A stretch of DNA of 64,000 bases, taken from the NCBI GenBank assembly GCA_963920635.1, contig OY987298.1:65493949-65557948 (forward strand), written 5' to 3'. Below are positions 11,851 through 24,033 of the stretch, piece after piece. Position 1 is the stretch's first letter. Each line of letters starts with the position of its first letter. The position numbers and the translations under genes are program-made. The notes under the pieces are model-generated. The model was not told the origin of the DNA. It worked only from the letters and a program-made list of their open reading frames with translations, and did not search any database. Origin of the DNA: Pseudeuparius sepicola. Its lineage: Eukaryota; Arthropoda; Insecta; Coleoptera; Anthribidae.

Positions 11851-12335
11851 TTCGAAACGTGCCCTAAAACACCTGTTAGCTTCAACATTCAGAACATAAA
11901 ACTTTCTCCTACCGCTTTCAAATGTTACAGATCAACTGTACATTCAAACATCATTGGTTTTCTTGAAATAGGCTGCCCAAATTTATAGGGATTTTTTTCT
12001 CAGTTTAAATGGTACAGGCGGTCTGTAACGTTTGAAAGCGGTAGGTAAAGATTTTATGTTTCGAATGTTGAAGTTAACAGGTGTTTTGAGGATCGTTTTA
12101 CCAATTTCAAAGCAAACGGTTGATGTACTAAAATGATGGACCTGCAAGACCAAAAAGATAACCTCAAAAAAGTTACGAGCTATAACACGATCCAAAAATA
12201 GTGCAAGTGGAGCCCTCTTCAGCTTATTCTCCATCACTTAAAACACAGCAGTGCCAAATTTCAGTTCAGCAGCTTGATTATTTTGGGAGATATTGCCATA
12301 ATTTAATTTCAAAAAAAGAACTTCAACACCCTGTA
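11851..12335. mobile_element. foldback element, partial copy
   Basis: Same family as 2230-5052 and 63160-64000. ACCGCTTTCAAATGTTACAG near 11908 pairs with its inverse near 12021-12043. The right arm runs through TGATGGACCTGCAAGACC to an end at CACCCTGTATCTC (about 12330). The left arm is truncated at the Penelope fragment. Confidence 0.7.
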
Positions 12336-12558
12336 TCTCCGTAAAAAATTTTATAGGAACTTGTCATGTTATTTTAACGTCCCCTGTATAAATCCGGGAG
12401 ATTACCCACATATTCTGGGACACCCGGTATACACTAACTCGCTAAAATCACAACAGTCTTTTTTCTGTGTAGTAATTATGAAATAATAAAGTTAGGAGCG
12501 GGCCGCCACCGACGGGTCACACGAGTCTCGCCATTGCCGATCAAGAAGCGCGAATATA

Positions 12559-13298
12559 CAGTGTGGATAGAAATTGTGGAATATTGCTTATATTTCTTAA
12601 AATATTCCTCATATCAAAAACATGTTTTAATAAAAGTGTTAGGGGAAATTATTTTCCGTTTAGTGATATCAAGCAATCTTTCGTAGCACAAAAAATATGG
12701 TTGCCATGGTAACCGACTTAATTTTTTTAAATGGCACCATATACTTTTTTTGGTGAAAATTGATATATTGGAACTTTCTGAATACGATACAATACAATTT
12801 TAATGGGGTCGCATAAGAAAAAACTGCAAAACAATAAGTTTTCTATTATGCTATTGACAATGTTTATCAAAATAATTATTAACATCAAGTTGGCCATGCC
12901 AAAATCAGAACAATGTGAAACTGTCACTAGCTGTGTAACTGTGTACATTGCTACACTAAACGTACTTTTTTACTCAATTTTCTGTGCACTTAAGTACTTA
13001 GTATGTTAACCTGTATTCTTTTTTCTTGTATTTTTTTCTTATGCGACCACATTAAAATAAATTTTATTTTGTATCGTATTCAGAAAGTTCAAATGTGTCA
13101 ATTTTCACCAAAAAACGTATATGGTGCCATTTAAAAAAATCAAGTGGGTTACCATGGCAACCACATTTTTTGTGCTACGAAAGATTGCTTGCACTAAACG
13201 GGAAATAATTTCCCCTAACACTTTTATTGAAACAAGTTTTTCACATGAGGAATATTTTAAGAAATATAAGCAATATTCCGCAATTTCTATCCACACTG
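12559..13298. mobile_element. 740-bp foldback element with TA duplication
   Basis: It begins CAGTGTGGATAGAAATTG and ends in the inverse, flanked by TA on both sides (12557-12558, 13299-13300). The arms are about 210 bp and highly similar over bases such as GTTGCCATGGTAACC. They continue as weaker inverse sequence toward an axis near 12930. TA duplication points to Tc1/mariner-type mobilisation. No transposase is present. Confidence 0.8.
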
Positions 13299-13300
13299 TA

Positions 13301-14117
13301 TATTTAAAAAGCGGCGGTGGCCTGTTTGCTTTATAGCAAAAATGATATTTTTTGGGAGTTATTCAGGGCGTTCGCTTTTCGTTGGCAACACACTGCATAG
13401 CTTTTTGGCGTCGAGGCAATTTTACTATTATTTCACAGGTGTTAAATAATTTTCATATCAGCAAAGGTGCATATTATGAAGGGTTCTTGTATAAAAAACT
13501 TCTGTAATTGCTCAATTATAAAAACTAAATTAACAATTCGATTACCCAATTCTTCTTGAACCACATTAGGGCCAATTATTGAACATCTATCAATGTTTGA
13601 TTGGATAATTGTTCTGCACAATAGTGTTGCTACGACTAGAAAAGCGTCTAAAGTATACTTCTGTAAAATGTTTTAAATACTTAGTATTCCATATTTACAT
13701 TTACAGGGATTGGAAGTGAATAGACCCTATATCACAACTATTATTTGTTTAATTAAAAACAGTAAGCGGTTTCGTTAATCTATAAAATTACATCATCAAG
13801 GACTACAATATAAGGTTTAAAAAAGTAAATAAATAAAGGATAATCACTTATAGTCCAAGAGTTTGCAGTAAATTATTTGGAGGAGATACTTGAGAAAAGA
13901 TGACAATGATGTTTTAATTGTTTCAGTTTGACTCGTGGCTGAATGTATATATTTCAAATATATAATGGCCAGGTAAGTAAAGGTTCTTTATTTATGAATA
14001 CATATTATACATATACCTACTACCTGCCCTGAGGATGTAGGTAAAGGACCCCGCACACTTAGTAAAATCCGGCTCCTGTTAATTTTGCTAATTTTTTTAT
14101 ATGTTATTCTACACATC
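13301..14117. other. intergenic, nothing recognised
   Basis: AT-rich DNA without coding, RNA-gene or repeat structure that I can support. Confidence 0.4.
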
Positions 14118-14696
14118 ATTCAGATCAAGTCCCCATGGGCAGAAAGTCCTAGGGCCCCAAGGTTCAGAGATACAGGGTGTTTACGAAATATTGGAGACCC
14201 CCCTTAACTTTCTTATTTTTGTCCAGAGAAAAAAGTGTTTTATATGAAAGTTGTAAAAAATTTTCTCTACTTTCCAACTCTGTTTTCAGAAAGAAAGTCG
14301 AGCGTCGCGTTTTCAAGGTAGAGACCTAAATTTGTGTTTTTTTTTAATGGAACACCCTGTATGTTACCGTATGGCTAAAACACCGATCTTTGAAGGTTTG
14401 TATAGGGTGCTCACGAAATATTGGAGACCCCTTAACTTACTTTCTTATTTTTGACCAGAGAAAAAAAGTGTATATAAAAGTTGTGTGTACCATTTAAAAA
14501 AAAAGTTAGGTCTCTATCTTGAAAACGCGACGTTCGATTTTCTTTCTGAAAACGGCGTTGGAAAGTATAGAAAATTTTCTACAACTTTCATATAAAACAC
14601 TTTTTTCTCTGGTCAAAAATAAGAAAGTTAAGGGGGTATCTCGTGTATCTATGAACCTTGGGGTCCTAGGACTTTATTCCCATGGGGACTTGATCT
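14118..14696. repeat. inverted-repeat (foldback) element
   Basis: Arms 14118-14340 and 14505-14696 are inverse: GATCAAGTCCCCATGGG pairs with CCCATGGGGACTTGATC. An inner piece TACGAAATATTGGAGACCCC near 14172 recurs in direct orientation near 14412, so the centre carries an extra duplicated segment. An internal ATACAGGGTGTTTACG suggests one foldback sitting inside another. Confidence 0.65.
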
Positions 14697-17346
14697 GCGC
14701 TACTACTTATACCTAAATCTGAATAATAAGTGTGCAAAATATGTGTTATTACCCTAGTAGACCTGTCCTAAATTCTGGGAACACTATTACGGGAATAAAA
14801 ACACAAGCCCACAAATTACTCCTATTGTTTCACTGTGACTGTTGTGACATCATTATCAAACATTAGGTATTCTTACCCTGACTGCCGTTCAGTTTCAGAA
14901 GTCAAAAATTCGACTGACTGGAACAATAAAATGTACTATTTTTATTTTGCCCGATTTTAAACTCCAATGACTTTCGAACAATCTTCTACCGAAGAAGTAC
15001 AGAGGATATTATTCGTTTTCAAAAATACTTCACATGACCCATTTATTTGACAAAAATATTACTTTTACCTATCACATTTTTAAAGTAAACATCAAGTAAA
15101 CATCAAGCGCACGATATGGTCTAGAATTTATATTTATCTTTTTGCATGACCTGCCCATTTTATGCCCTAGGGATTAAAATTAAACCATTTTACACAAAAG
15201 CAAAAATTACTTTTTGAATAATAATTATTTATATATTATTCCTAAAATTTTCTTCACCTTCGGGTACTGGGAAATATATGCTAATATTCAAAACAAGCGA
15301 AACACAAATAAGGGAGACCGGAGACTAATAAAATGAAACATCTGATATCGATTGAAAGTTCTCCTGCCGTGGTTCTCGAGCCCGGTGAGGTAGGCCGAAG
15401 TAGGGGGAAGTAGAGGAACCACGAGTTCCAGCGAACGCCCGCCCGCCTAACTCTGTACGTCTAATTCCTGCTCGGATGGCCAATTCACGGATCATTTTAT
15501 TGCCGGGCAATGGGTTCGTAGTTTTCAAATCATAGCCAAACGAACAAACATATCAACTTGAAAGTAGTCTTAAAATAATGTTATCGAATGTCTCAATCAT
15601 CATTGTGTCTTTCGAATTATTTTTGAGCGGCGGAAACACTCGAAATTCTTAACCGAATATAGTCGAATTTGGGGTGTTTGGCATTTTTTTCACAGTGTCG
15701 CATTAGTCCGGCACAGTTCGTGATACACAACGACAATTCTTCATAGTTTTATCTAAGCCACAAAAAAAAATCACGTGAAAATATTAAAAAATGCAAGTAG
15801 ATGTAAACTACGAAACCCTTGAAAATGGGGGGTATCGTAGCGCCTTAATGAGGTGACAAATTCTCCATCTGTAGAGACTTTTGTTCAATAAAAAGGGTGA
15901 GGGCTGAATAAGCTGATTTATAAGTAAAAATAAAAAATAATAATTGTCACCCTTACAAATAGGTACTCCAAACTAGGAGTATCTCAGAAGCGACTGAATG
16001 CTTATGCGGAGGAAGGGAGAAATTACTATTATTTTGTCTTCATTTTCATTTGCGGCTGGGGCTGACTTTTTTCGATAGAACGAGGATAGCATTTGCTCAA
16101 ATACTATATAGAAAATCCTATAAAACAATATTAATCCCAGTGAGTGTAGGACAATTAATAAATCCCACTGATGAAGCTGTTAAGGATCAATACCGTGAAT
16201 CCACATTTTTATTAGTTAATATAAAGTCCGGCTCGAACTCGATTCGAACCAAGGTCAATCGAAGGTAGAAAAACATGCAGTCTAAATAGTTAGCAATGCT
16301 CCGAACATCACCACTCCCCAATAATTTTATTATTAATGCAAAAAACAATAATTTATATAAAGATTATGTTTTTTATATGTATAAGAATCAAAAATTAGTT
16401 TTTGTTCTAATTTGAATGCTTTTACTTGCTGCAGCATTGATCTAGGCAATATTTTTTTTTGTTTTATATTTAATTCTAGTAAAATACATCTTAACACGGA
16501 ACAAATAAAAGCGGTTAATAATTTTCCCTAATATGTTACGGCATGTTGGCAATAAATTGGACGTGAGCACTGTATCTGCAAAGCAATTTGTTTTATAGTT
16601 TTAAAAAGTATTTTGTAATGGCAAAATAACTAACAGTGAATGCAGAAAATGCTTCTTCAGAAAGAAATTTCAATGACCGTTCAAACAGACTAATTTAGAA
16701 TATATTTTTAGACCCTTTGTCTTCAAATAGATTATGGAAAATTTTGCACTAATTTTTGTGTACCTACTCTGTAATATATAGTATAAACAGTTAAAAGTTG
16801 TACATTATTTAATATTTTAATTATTTCATTTCAGTTTTCAGGTTAATATTTACTGATTTTCTGAAGATATGGTCAGAGCTTTATTAATAACACTAGATTT
16901 CGTAAATAATTGTATCTGGAAGATCCGCATACACATTCTATTTTCAGTGCAGTTTCAATAATTACCTATTTCTTCGGTCGATGATTTTTTTACCATATAA
17001 TATAATTTGGGGCTCCAGTTTTTCTAATTTATGTTCCAAAAATTGATATTTTCACCTGAAGGTTTGTGATATTTAAATGGAAGTTGTGTGTTTTATACCT
17101 AGCATATTTGGTTTACTGTTTTCTTTCCAGCTAAGAAATATTGCATTTTTTAAAATTTGTAATTTTCTTCATCTTTGCCAGTGAAAATAACTGATTGGTT
17201 TCAGTTGTGTTCTGGGAAATGAAAACACCATAACACTATGCCATGTTTCTAATATTATTTGAATAAATGATATATTTATTTATGAAATGATTTGACTGAC
17301 TTTTTACGTCTGTACAAGAATACACTGAATAAGAAGAAGAAGAATA
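14697..17346. other. intergenic, no gene supported
   Basis: A GC-richer island at about 15340-15510 has a 67-residue open frame on the minus strand with no recognisable domain. About 15890-15960 resembles about 10690-10800 (CTCACC/GTGAG ends around an AT-rich core). A GATTCGAACC at 16239-16248 looks like an inverse tRNA/SINE B box, without a credible cloverleaf. Otherwise AT-rich with nothing to report. Confidence 0.4.
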
Positions 17347-18211
17347 TACTGCCCTCATAAGGAAAATCGCGGTATGTGGATTAAACGGCAAATTGAGAAA
17401 ATCAGGTTTAAAGTTTTTCCTATGGCCCTAACCCTGTGCTTATTTAATGAAATAATTTTGTGTGGATTACTAATAAATATTATTTTAAAATTTCAATTCA
17501 ATTTCAAAATGTGGTATTTTTTCCTTAAAAATGCCACATACGGCTAATTACCTTATAAATTTGGCTTCACTTGCTAAGGATAAACGCAGTAAGTAGGTGT
17601 TTACGTTGTGATTTACCGTATTTTTCGTTAGGGTAATTGTGCTTTTCATATGCACTGTATCCTCGAATTGGGTTTAACCCTTTTGTAAAAAAAATCAAAA
17701 ATTGTTTATCATTTTTTAAGAAAAATTTATTTTTATAAAAAAAAATTTCTTGTGTTGAAACTTTGAAAAAGAGTGTTAGAATTCCAAAAATTTATACGGG
17801 ATATTCAAAAAACTTACCCCAAGAATAAAGTAGTCTTTCTTATTTTAAAAGTTACCTACCACAACATATTATTAATAAAAGAACTCAAATATCGAATATT
17901 GAATCAATATTCGGATGAATTTTATAAAATGCCTCCGATGGAGAAAAATGTTCCAAATTCTTTGAACGTGTTATTTTGTCATCCATTATCCCCAGTCAGG
18001 GGCGGATTAGAGCTATGTTGGGCCCTAGGCTAAATTTATTTAAGGACCCCTTGGTCCGTCCGTTGACTGAAGAATATTTCAGTCAACGGTCCGTCTCAAT
18101 AAAAAAAATTAATTAAAATTTAGGTAAAATTTTAATCTCATATAGTTTTTTTATCAACAATTTTATTTATTTTCGATAAAGACATATTGAAATAGTTACT
18201 TATGTAGCAAG

Positions 18212-18311
18212 GCACTGAAGTTCAACTTTTTATGACCCATGTGGAATTTAGTTGCCGAGGCCTCTGGCCGAGGTAAACAAACCACATGGGTCATAAAACG
18301 AACTTCAGTGC
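18212..18311. repeat. strong hairpin inside the hAT element
   Basis: GCACTGAAGTTC and TTTATGACCCATGTGG are followed, about 40 bp later, by CCACATGGGTCATAAAA and GAACTTCAGTGC. The loop holds GCCGAGGCCTCTGGCCGAGG. It may be a tiny nested MITE. Confidence 0.65.
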
Positions 18312-19040
18312 CCAGGTATATATTATATTTTTTTGAAATCGAAAAAAAAAAAATTTTATTATCGCTCGCGAAAAACCAAACTGCTGCTTGTTGTGCAGCC
18401 TCTATAACAAATCTATTGATATTTAAACGTACTAAAATATGTATACTGAAGAATTGCGCTGCTATAGGTAACAATTTCGCAAAGTGTCCGAAAAGTTAAA
18501 TGGGCCTTTTGTGGCCGGGTTTTGAATATTTGGTCGCTTTTGACGTGCGATGGCTCCGCGTCTGACGTTTGATGTTTACATCTCGCCAAGGCCTACAGAT
18601 TGAAAAAATCGTACAATAATGGGTTACTTCAGTGCCGATTTCTGAGCTTTTAATGACGATTTTCTGAGCTTTTAATGCCGATTTCAAGAAAAAAATATTA
18701 ACTTTATGTACTAAGAAGTCTTCTCTGTTCTTAGTAACAACAGACTAGATACATAGGTACTTATTATTAATCAAAACCTTTTTTCCTGGCTTTTATACTT
18801 GCAAAGCTTGCCATAATTTTTTTGGCTTCTATATTATCAAGGATTCAGATTTTTGTTCTCAACAAATACTTCTAAAACAAAGGAAAAAATAATATCGGGA
18901 ATTATGTATCTACCTAAAGCGAGACCTAAAGAGCAAAAAAAAATCTGAAAAAAGCTAAAAAAAAAACGAAAACAAAAATGCAGGAGCAAATCCCCTAAGT
19001 TAAATTTTTCAAATTTCAGCAGAAAAAGATCAACCTACCT

Positions 19041-19238
19041 TCAACTTTTCGCTAATTCATATGCATGTTGACATTCAGAATCAATATCAGTGGCATTAGT
19101 ATCAATGCTTTTTTGAAAGAAACATTTATTTTTGGAACATTTTGCAAAACTTCGGCTTGCCCTGAAGCCTTTAATTTTGCAATTTTTCTTTTTTTTTGCT
19201 CCACTTGGAACCGAGTTCGTCTGCGGAACACCACTCAT
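19041..19238 (-). pseudogene. hAT transposase N-terminal relic
   Basis: Two overlapping minus-strand frames complement each other across frameshifts: MSGVPQTNSVPSGAKKKK in one and KKRKIAKLKASGQAEVLQNV with PKINVSFKKA in the other, then ATDIDSECQHAYELAKS. The lysine-rich leader and LxxVPKINxFFKK stretch resemble the start of TTF-finger (ZMYM-like) hAT transposases. This assignment is family knowledge by eye, supported by the surrounding hAT termini. The rest of the gene is missing. Confidence 0.55.
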
Positions 19239-21460
19239 CGTTTTATTATTTTTAATTGCTTTGTTGTTACTGATACTAAATTAACGTAACCTAACTTATG
19301 AAAGCACAGAGAATAGACTGAACCACAGAATATTAAATACTACTATTATTCATGCGTCACTCTGCCTGTTACATCCTCTAGCGGTGAGTGGACTAAATAG
19401 AGTACCCAACCGCCTAGATGAAAAAATAAGGAGTGATGTTTTCTTTGTCTGAAATTTGCAATTGCAAAATGCAAAATGTAAAACCTTTTCCAATTCCGAA
19501 TTCCGATCAAAACATCGAAATAAGAACGGGCCCCCTAAAGCCTTGGGCCCCTAGGCTATAGCCTACTCTGCCTATAGGGTAATCCGCCACTGTCCCCAGT
19601 TATAATAAATAACAATAACATTTTGTAGTAACTCTTAAAATAAGATCATGATACCTTAGCGGGCGCCTCAAGCCAGGAATTTCAATGTCACTATATTTTA
19701 CAGTAAGTAAAAGAATTAAAACTTTCCGCATCTCACTTATCAAGGATAAATGCGGGGACGTCAGCAGCATACTGCGCAGGACGGTAGGCAGAAATTCTGT
19801 GACGTAGTCCCAATCTGAAAATATAAAAGTAGACCAGGTTGCAGGATGACGAGTAGTCACCATGCCGCTGGAAGTTCTGCCCAAAAAGTTATAGTCTGTT
19901 GCTGCAGAAAATACTGCTAAAAAATGTATAGAAAATAACTCTGGATGTATAGAAAATAACTTTGGACTGACGACGTAAGAAATTTTGTTCCTTATTTTTG
20001 AGTTTTCTATGATTGATTTGCCTTTTATTTCAAATTTTGAAATTATTTTGAAAACTTTTATGAAAATTGAATTATTGTGCATTTTAATTAATTGGAAATA
20101 ATTTCATAACTTTTGTGAACCGTGAATGATTTTTGGGAATTTATTTTGAACCATAATATTATACTATATATTTCAAGTTTTTTATTTTATTTGAACTAAA
20201 TATAATTTTGTAACTTTTATTTTGGAATTGGAAGGGATTTTGGGAAGCTATTTAAAGCCAAATTATTTTTGCCGTTGAATTCAGAATTTTGTTTTTTAAT
20301 TGAACTATTTTAGTCAGAAAATTCACGTAATTTCGAATTACATTTTTATACCACTTTTGTACTGGGAAATGAAGCAAAGTTATACAGAGTAATCAATTAA
20401 TATTATACAATTTGGGAACCTTTTGTAAATTTAGTACTTTTTAATCTGAATATTGTCATTTTGTTGCCATAGTCCTTTGAAACGTTTGGATTGTGTTACA
20501 TGAAAAGGGTTCATATTTCGGATATCTCGTGTGGCGTTGAGCGAAATCATAGATTTTTTAAATTAATTATTATTTAATTATTGCACATGTTTTTGAACTT
20601 CATCTTAAACTGTATTTTGTTAACTTAAGGTACTGTTCATATTTAATGTTAATACACCTAGTTAAACTACCCTGTGTTTCTGTTATACACCCTTAGGCCC
20701 ACACTAAAAGTAAGTTTGTGAATCACTCTGTACAATACTGTTCGCCAACTGTCATCATATACGGGGTGAGTATCACAACTAGTCTTGGGGTAATTTTAGA
20801 ATTTGTTTTTTTACCTTTTTGGAATTCTAACAGCGTTTTTCAAAGTTTCAACACATGCAAAAAAATTTTATCCAGAATGACTTAAAAACAAAATTTTTTA
20901 CAAGAGATTTCATATTACTTTTTTTATTTAACATGTTTTTTACAAAGCAATTTATCGTTTATTCGATTGAATATTATAGGTTAATATTCTTTTCCCAAAT
21001 ACCAATAAGAAATTATTACTAGATATCTACAACTTTTTTCAAATAATAGGTAATATTTGTCTAGTGTTTATAATAAGGTGGTAAATGTCTACTACGCTCC
21101 TGTTGTATAATGTATTCGGTAATAGAACTGTAATAATTGAACAGAAACAAAAACACCCTATAATCTCGCACTTTCTAAAAACACACTAAAGAGAAATGCC
21201 GTATCAAGGGCTTCATAAAAGATAACGCCGTATATTGCATATTTTTACGCATTCTTTTTTAGAATTTAAAGACACCGCGTTTAGGATTAGAAATAGGAAT
21301 CTATTTTCAAACATACGGCGTTTTCGGTTATGCATTTTCATGCCAAATTTGTAACATATAATAGTTTTACAAAGAAGACATCAAGTTGGTGAATTTACGT
21401 ATGACAGTGTCAAAATTTTTCATTTTTCAATATACCTTGTTTTTCCTTATGAGGGCAGTA

Positions 21461-21588
21461 TATGTATGGAAATATGTGTTGCAAGTTTTACCTCATGTAG
21501 GTTGTATTCTAATACATTAAAATAATATTTTCCTGTAGTATCTAGGAACCTACGTCCTTGGAATCTATTCCAAATTACTTTTCGCCGA
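21461..21588. other. short spacer
   Basis: AT-rich spacer between the 4.1-kb TIR element and the LINE tail; no feature seen. Confidence 0.4.
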
Positions 21589-22445
21589 CAAAATTATTAT
21601 TATTATATCGACTTAGCCAAAAGGCATTAGCACTCCCTCTACGGGGAACATTCACTGAGATCCCGGGTATCCCGGATACCATAAGGATCTGGCTTGGACG
21701 AGACCCTTGCCATGTTATCGGGCCTTAGGTGACATTGATGTTCTTGGACGTTCCTGCATTCCCCATGAATTTCCTGATGGTTCGGGCTGTCGCAAGCAGC
21801 ACCGCTTTCTGCATTGACCTGTAAAGATTATCAGTTAGTCCCAGCTGTTTGATGTTTCTCAGCAAATTTTTGGTATAACACCATTTGTTGACATAATGAT
21901 TGGAATCATCTGAACGTTCCCCATTTCCCATTGCCTTGTAATTCGTTCTTCGAAGTCTCTGTACTTCGCGATCTTCTTGGCCTGCTTCACACCCAGGTTG
22001 TTCTTGTTTGGGATGGCCACATCAATCAGAGTTGTCTTCCTAGAAATTTTATCAACTATAGGGTTCAGCCTGTTATGGGCAACTCGTTGATCTGTCAGAA
22101 GTGTACGATCCCAGTACATCTTGTAGTTGCCGTTTTCAAGAACAGGCTCCAGTGTGTAGCTGTAATATGGGACCCTCTCTGCCTGCACAAGCAGCAGTTT
22201 TTCCGCCAGTTCCTGGTGCAAGATCTTGGCAACCGAATCGTGTCGTTCCTTATATTCCATTTATGCGAACATCTGACATCCTCCTGTTATATGCTGGATT
22301 GTTTCTGAAGTTTGGCACCCGTATCTGCATCTGTCATCCACTACCGATGCATCTCCTATATTGAATTTTAGGTAGTTGCGAGTTGCTGTAACCTGATCTT
22401 GTATGGCCAGTAAGAAGCCTTCCGTCTGGGGGAACATTCCCGGAA
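21589..22445 (-). pseudogene. 3' end of a restriction-endonuclease-type LINE (R2/R4-like)
   Basis: Reading down from 22445: FPQTEGFLLAIQDQVTATRN, then a CCHC knuckle CRYGCQTSETIQHITGGC, an in-frame stop, then YKERHDSVAKILHQELAEK and YKMYWDRTLLTD. Next come RLNPIVDKISRKTTLIDVAI (the restriction-like endonuclease core; the usual PD motif is degraded) and QMIPIIMSTNGVIPK. After a frameshift LLRNIKQLGLTDNLYRSMQK runs to a stop at 21725. About 135 bp of 3' UTR ends in an (ATA)n tail at about 21589-21600, which fixes orientation and 3' terminus. The 5' part, including the reverse transcriptase, is missing. Confidence 0.85.
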
Positions 22446-22938
22446 TTCATTCAATATTAAAATTCCCTGACGATTATCAGTTTTCCAGGAAGGTGGCAAC
22501 CCTGATTCTTATTTGCAAGTTAATCCAATCAATCGGTGTTCAAAACTACCGTTTCCGAAACAAAATTGTGGAAGTATTTTTCTCAACGGATATAGGGGAG
22601 AACCGGGTAGCCCCAATATTTTGAAATATCTGTGATACTTGTTTTGCCACTAAATGTGGTATGTAATGCTTAATTATATTGTTTTCATTAGTACCAGTAC
22701 CTACTTCATTTTACGTTACCAGCATATTTTTAACAAAAAACTGCGTATTTTTGAAAACCGTGCAAAGGGCGGGGTTACCCGTCACGGAGGGTAACGGCGC
22801 CCATATATTATAATATAACGTTTAAGGGAAATTTAGGGAAAAATAAAACAAAAAAGTTGGCTTATCTTATATTATTTAGTTTTAAACACATTTTTAAACA
22901 CAAAAATCACCAACATAGGGTTTAGAACCATCACATAA

Positions 22939-23040
22939 CATTATAATTTCTTTTAACGTGGCGGTTTTTCGCACTCCCTTGCCCTCTTTCGCAGCATTGA
23001 TGGCCCTTTCCAGAGCTTCTTGGGTCCATGAACCCCTATT
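22939..23040 (-). pseudogene. pogo-like transposase N-terminal fragment
   Basis: The minus strand from 23040 reads NRGSWTQEALERAINAAKEG followed by KGVRKTATLKEIIM. RGxW then ALxxAIxAxxxGKGVRKTA is the first helix-turn-helix of pogo/Tigger transposases. A stop lies two codons upstream and the DDE domain is absent. It sits 340 bp inside the left TIR, in the orientation expected if the gene started further right. Confidence 0.65.
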
Positions 23041-23804
23041 TGTTTATCTTGCTCGCGAATATGGCATCTGCAACAATTACTACGAAAACGTATTAAAACA
23101 AGCAGCGTTGCCCTTGCGGGTACCACCGCCCAACTCTGAGCAGCCTTACCCGATCAGGTGATTTTTTACAAATATGATTTTTTTGCAAAAAATAGAACAG
23201 ATATAAAAAAACTAAATTACAAAATAAACTACGATCACAGACCTATATAGCTTCGCTAGCTACGATTAATACCCTTTATTTTGATATGCATAACATAATA
23301 ATTAAAATAAAACTTATTTACTGCACTTACCGTTGATTTTAAGCGGCGGATATATTAGATGCACGACCACGTTAAAGCCAAGTGTTATGTGGTTAAAGCT
23401 TGTCAGCGGACTAAAGGGTAAAAAAAAAAAAAAAATGACAAGTAGAATGACAAGTAGATGGAAGGAGTGTAGAGAGAGAAACTGGCAGCCAAACTTGAGT
23501 AAGTGAAATAGTAAATAAATCAGCTGATTCCGGCAAAAACCACATAACACAAAAGAGGTGATTGTCCTAACTTTCTATTTTTTTGTGCTCTGTGCTTCAA
23601 ACGAGTTCCGTTGTCAAACGTCATTTTCCTTCTGTCCCACGAATAGGATTAATTATTGTATTATTTATATTTGATTTGAGTTCGTGTCTTGGTGGCAGTT
23701 TCGTATAAAACGGCGTTGAGTTTTCTTAGTTGGTGTTTGGTTTAATATTATTTTTAGATCCGAGAAAAAATTTAATTTAGCTATGTGGCTATATCCTAAA
23801 TTAC

Positions 23805-24033
23805 AAAAACGAGCAAAGTAGCAAAGAGGGTCAACTCCTGTTGTGTATTTGGATGTACCTACCAAACGGGGCGGAAAGAATAAGAGTAGTGTGGTTTCTT
23901 TTAATTCGTTAGTCTTAAAAATCTTTGCTAATAACTTTGCAGTTTTCCAAGAGATAAAGTGATATTAGAGACAAGTGGATTGCAGCAATAAAAAGGGAAA
24001 ATTTTGTACTGTCTACAAGTATTTACTTGCATT
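23805..24033 (+). pseudogene. THAP zinc-finger domain fragment
   Basis: The plus strand reads VNSCCVFGCTYQTGRK (the C-x4-C start of a THAP domain), then after a one-base shift NKSSVVSFNS. A GT...TTTGCAG stretch (about 23908-23942) looks like an intron. After it come FPRDK and, in the next frame, IRDKWIAAIKRENFVLS, matching the FP...W...I.RENF core of THAP. The final C-x-x-H is not found. It could derive from a THAP-containing transposase or a host THAP gene copy. Confidence 0.5.

Larger units (their letters stand above)
17997..19592 (-). mobile_element. hAT element, 1,596 bp, non-autonomous
   Basis: The 8-bp target duplication TCCCCAGT is exact (17989-17996, 19593-19600). The termini are CAGGGGCGGATTA and TAATCCGCCACTG, of the CAGNGGCGGAT class common in hAT elements, with GGGCCC blocks just inside. 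A decayed transposase N terminus lies near the right end on the minus strand, so the element runs right to left. It sits inside the 17347-21460 element and is therefore younger than it. Confidence 0.85.
17347..21460. mobile_element. 4.1-kb TIR element carrying a hAT insertion
   Basis: The ends are perfect inverse 20-mers, TACTGCCCTCATAAGGAAAA at 17347 and its complement ending at 21460, flanked by TA. Inner arms at about 17660-17830 and 20770-20910 are also inverse (GTTAGAATTCCAAAAA, ACTTACCCCAAG), giving a long interrupted TIR. Near both ends short CCGTAT/ATACGG motifs recur, as subterminal transposase sites often do. The 160-residue minus-strand open frame at 19600-20082 has no recognised domain. 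Without the hAT insertion it would be about 2.5 kb. Confidence 0.7.

Noticed and set aside
15325..15528. 67-aa minus-strand frame in a GC-richer island
   Set aside because: No recognisable domain, splice context or conservation evidence.
16230..16310. tRNA gene or tRNA-derived SINE (inverse GGTTCGAATC)
   Set aside because: Only the B-box-like word is present; no acceptor stem or anticodon arm pairing could be drawn.
19600..20082. 160-aa minus-strand frame
   Set aside because: Composition is low-complexity Ile/Ser/Leu-rich at the start and no domain is recognised; it lies in the interior of a non-autonomous element.
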